Below, one piece after another: positions 62,360 to 64,000 of a stretch of 64,000 nucleotides of DNA. Each line of letters starts with the position of its first letter. Position 1 is the stretch's first letter. The translations under genes and the position numbers were made by a program. The stretch covers positions 8,794,001 to 8,858,000 of the forward strand of contig NZ_JAUSYQ010000002.1 in assembly GCF_030816965.1 (NCBI RefSeq). Direction: 5' to 3'. Origin of the DNA: Streptomyces canus (GTDB lineage: Bacteria > Actinomycetota > Actinomycetes > Streptomycetales > Streptomycetaceae). The notes below the pieces were generated by a model. That model saw nothing but the letters and a program-made list of their open reading frames with translations. It was not told the origin of the DNA and ran no database searches.

Positions 62360-64000
62360 GTGGTCGACCTGAAAAAGGACGTCTGGGCCATCGCGGACAC
62401 CCTGCGCGGTGTCTATGCCCGCAACAAGGCGGGCGACATCATCCTGCCCATGACGATCCTGCGCCGCCTGGAGTGCGTCATGGCACCCCACCGCGCCCAG
62501 GTTGCCGCGATCATCGCCCAGCAGCCGAACGAGACGCTGCGCGTGAAGATGATCAAGTCCTTCACTGGCGGTGTGAAGTTCTACAACACGACGAAGCACA
62601 CCCTGGCCTCGGTGTACGACTCCGGCGACGACATGGCCGACAACCTGCTGGAGTATGTGCGCGGGTTCAGCAGCGACATCGACGTCTTCGCGAACTTCCA
62701 CCTGCCCCAGCACATCGAACGGATGAGGAAGGGCGGCATCCTCGCCACGATCGTCCGCCAGTTCCGCGATCTCGACCTGTCGCCCAAGGCCGTGCCGAAC
62801 TCCAAGATGGGTGAGCTGTTCGAGCACCTCATCTATATGGACTTTGAGTCGTCCAACGCTGAGTCCGGTGACCACTACACTCCGCGCGACGCGATCAACC
62901 TGCTTGTCGACTTGCTGTTCGCCGAGGACGACAATGCGCTGTCCGGCGACGCCATCCGTAGCATTTACGACCCCACCGTCGGCACCGGTGGCATGCTCAG
63001 CGTGGCAGAGGAGCACCTGCACCGCATGAACCCGGACGCCGAGCTCCTCCTGTACGGGCAGGAACTGCGTTCCGAGTCCTACGCCATGTGCCGCTCCGAC
63101 ATGCTCGCCAAGGGCCAGAACCCCCAGAACATCGTGCTGGGCAATACCCTGACCAAGGACCTCTTCCCAGACGACAGGTTCAACTACATCCTCTCCAATC
63201 CGCCCTACGGCGTGGACTGGAAGAACATCGCCGAGGACGTGGAGAAGGAGCACAAGAGGGGCTTCAGTGGTCGCTTCGGGGCCGGCCTGCCCCCGACCTC
63301 CGACGGCGCCCTGCTGTTCGTCCAACACGCCATCGCCAAGATGAACCCCGCTGACAGCCAGGACGGCGGCGCCCGAGCCGGCATCGTCCTGAACGGCTCC
63401 CCGCTGTTCTCCGGCGGCGCCGGGAGCGGCGCCAGCAACATCCGAGGGTGGTTGCTGGAGAACGACTTGATCGAAGCCATCGTCGCGCTGCCGAACGACA
63501 TGTTCTACAACACCGGCATTCCCACGTACCTATGGATCTTCGACAACAACAAGCGCCCCGAGCGCAAGGGCAAGGTGCAGCTCATCGACGCCACCGCCCT
63601 GGGCGCCAAGATGGACAAGTCCCTGGGCTCCAAGCGCGTCAAGATCAACGACGCCGCCCGTGAGCGCGTGCTCCAGCAGTACGCGGACATGGAGTCCTCG
63701 GACACGTCCAAGATCTTCGACAACCTCGACTTCGCCTTCTGGCAGATCACCGTCGAGCGGCCTATGCGGCGGAACTTCGAGACCACACCTGAACGGGTCG
63801 CCCTCGTTGCTGAGCACAAGACCCTAGGCAACATCGACGGCCTCATCGACGCCCTGAACTCCTTCAACGGGGGCCAGTACCTCAACCGTGAGGACTTCCT
63901 CAACGACCTGGGCAAGCACCTCGGTTCCCGCAGCATCAGCTTGACCTCCGCGCAGCGCAAGGCCCTGTGGCAGACCCTCGGCGAGCGCGACGAGAACGCC
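62360..64000 (+). CDS. hsdM: type I restriction-modification M subunit (3' end beyond window)
   Basis: At least 547 residues from a GTG at 62360 with GGAAGG upstream; the frame is still open at 64000. N-terminal helical domain (LKKDVWAIADTLRGVYARNK, ILPMTILRRLECVMAPHRAQ), linker motif SGDHYTPRDAINLLVDLL, SAM motif I SIYDPTVGTGGMLSVAEEHL (Asp204), and catalytic motif IV FNYILSNPPYGVDW (NPPY 280-283). It methylates adenine within a bipartite site once combined with HsdS; hsdS and hsdR are expected to the right. The close NPPY and motif I indicate an active enzyme. Confidence 0.93.
   Translation, partial: MVDLKKDVWAIADTLRGVYARNKAGDIILPMTILRRLECVMAPHRAQVAAIIAQQPNETLRVKMIKSFTGGVKFYNTTKHTLASVYDSGDDMADNLLEYVRGFSSDIDVFANFHLPQHIERMRKGGILATIVRQFRDLDLSPKAVPNSKMGELFEHLIYMDFESSNAESGDHYTPRDAINLLVDLLFAEDDNALSGDAIRSIYDPTVGTGGMLSVAEEHLHRMNPDAELLLYGQELRSESYAMCRSDMLAKGQNPQNIVLGNTLTKDLFPDDRFNYILSNPPYGVDWKNIAEDVEKEHKRGFSGRFGAGLPPTSDGALLFVQHAIAKMNPADSQDGGARAGIVLNGSPLFSGGAGSGASNIRGWLLENDLIEAIVALPNDMFYNTGIPTYLWIFDNNKRPERKGKVQLIDATALGAKMDKSLGSKRVKINDAARERVLQQYADMESSDTSKIFDNLDFAFWQITVERPMRRNFETTPERVALVAEHKTLGNIDGLIDALNSFNGGQYLNREDFLNDLGKHLGSRSISLTSAQRKALWQTLGERDENA

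Noticed and set aside
1..64000. CRISPR arrays, tRNA or rRNA genes, integrase and attachment sites
   Set aside because: None were noticed on reading both strands; no regularly spaced repeats, cloverleaf-like genes or tyrosine/serine recombinase motifs were seen.

Overview
The window is high-GC actinobacterial DNA and reads as Streptomyces. It has GC-rich third codon positions, a complete conservon (cvnA-D), the Streptomyces-typical DUF6302 and DUF5999 proteins, several XRE/TPR regulators, and GTG/TTG starts with overlapping ATGA/GTGA/TGATG junctions. It looks like accessory DNA, either an integrative conjugative element or a (possibly linear) plasmid. No integrase, att site, relaxase, replication gene or tRNA is visible, so the two cannot be told apart here.

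1-18.8 kb is cargo and regulation, mostly on the minus strand. It holds an HTH regulator pair, a GH15 glucoamylase-type enzyme, a HAD phosphatase coupled to a possible zinc-binding protein, DUF6302/DUF5999, an acyl-CoA dehydrogenase followed by a strong hairpin, and a conservon extended by a GAF protein and an RsbW-like ATPase. A second RsbW-like ATPase faces a frameshifted TPR regulator. Then come a TrmO/YaeB-like protein, a prim-pol-like protein behind an 11-bp-arm palindrome, an XRE regulator with a hairpin-rich promoter region, and a phosphotransferase preceded by the stump of an XRE/TPR regulator. A ~53-bp imperfectly palindromic element occurs twice (about 12.5 and 17.65 kb).

19-21.2 kb is a scar of two damaged insertion sequences (IS110-type and IS5/DDE_4-type), each with a frameshift. 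21.6-23.8 kb (minus) holds a small membrane protein, a TPR-like protein and an exported peptidoglycan hydrolase.

24.2-52.2 kb (plus) looks like one 28-kb conjugation operon with every junction tight or overlapping: small membrane (pilin-like) protein, VirB8/TcpC-like, VirB6/TrbL-like, a second membrane-anchored component, VirB4-like ATPase, VirD4/TraG coupling protein, DUF4913, a small protein, and a single 19.5-kb frame for a 6,512-residue polyvalent protein. That protein carries an N6-adenine methylase, an SF2 helicase, repeated modules, a UvrD-type SF1 helicase and an FtsK-gamma-like winged helix. A small gene, paralogous to the one just upstream, is embedded out of frame near its 5' end.

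52.2-64 kb is a lipoprotein gene behind a CsoR-like copper operator, a three-gene unit (unknown, nucleotidyltransferase, DUF1173-like), and a defence island. The island has a Gabija-like OLD-family TOPRIM nuclease plus UvrD helicase with an unknown upstream partner, followed by a type I restriction hsdM that runs off the right edge. Likely logic: the hydrolase and T4SS-like channel open the route, the giant protein processes or protects incoming DNA, and the island defends the element or its host.
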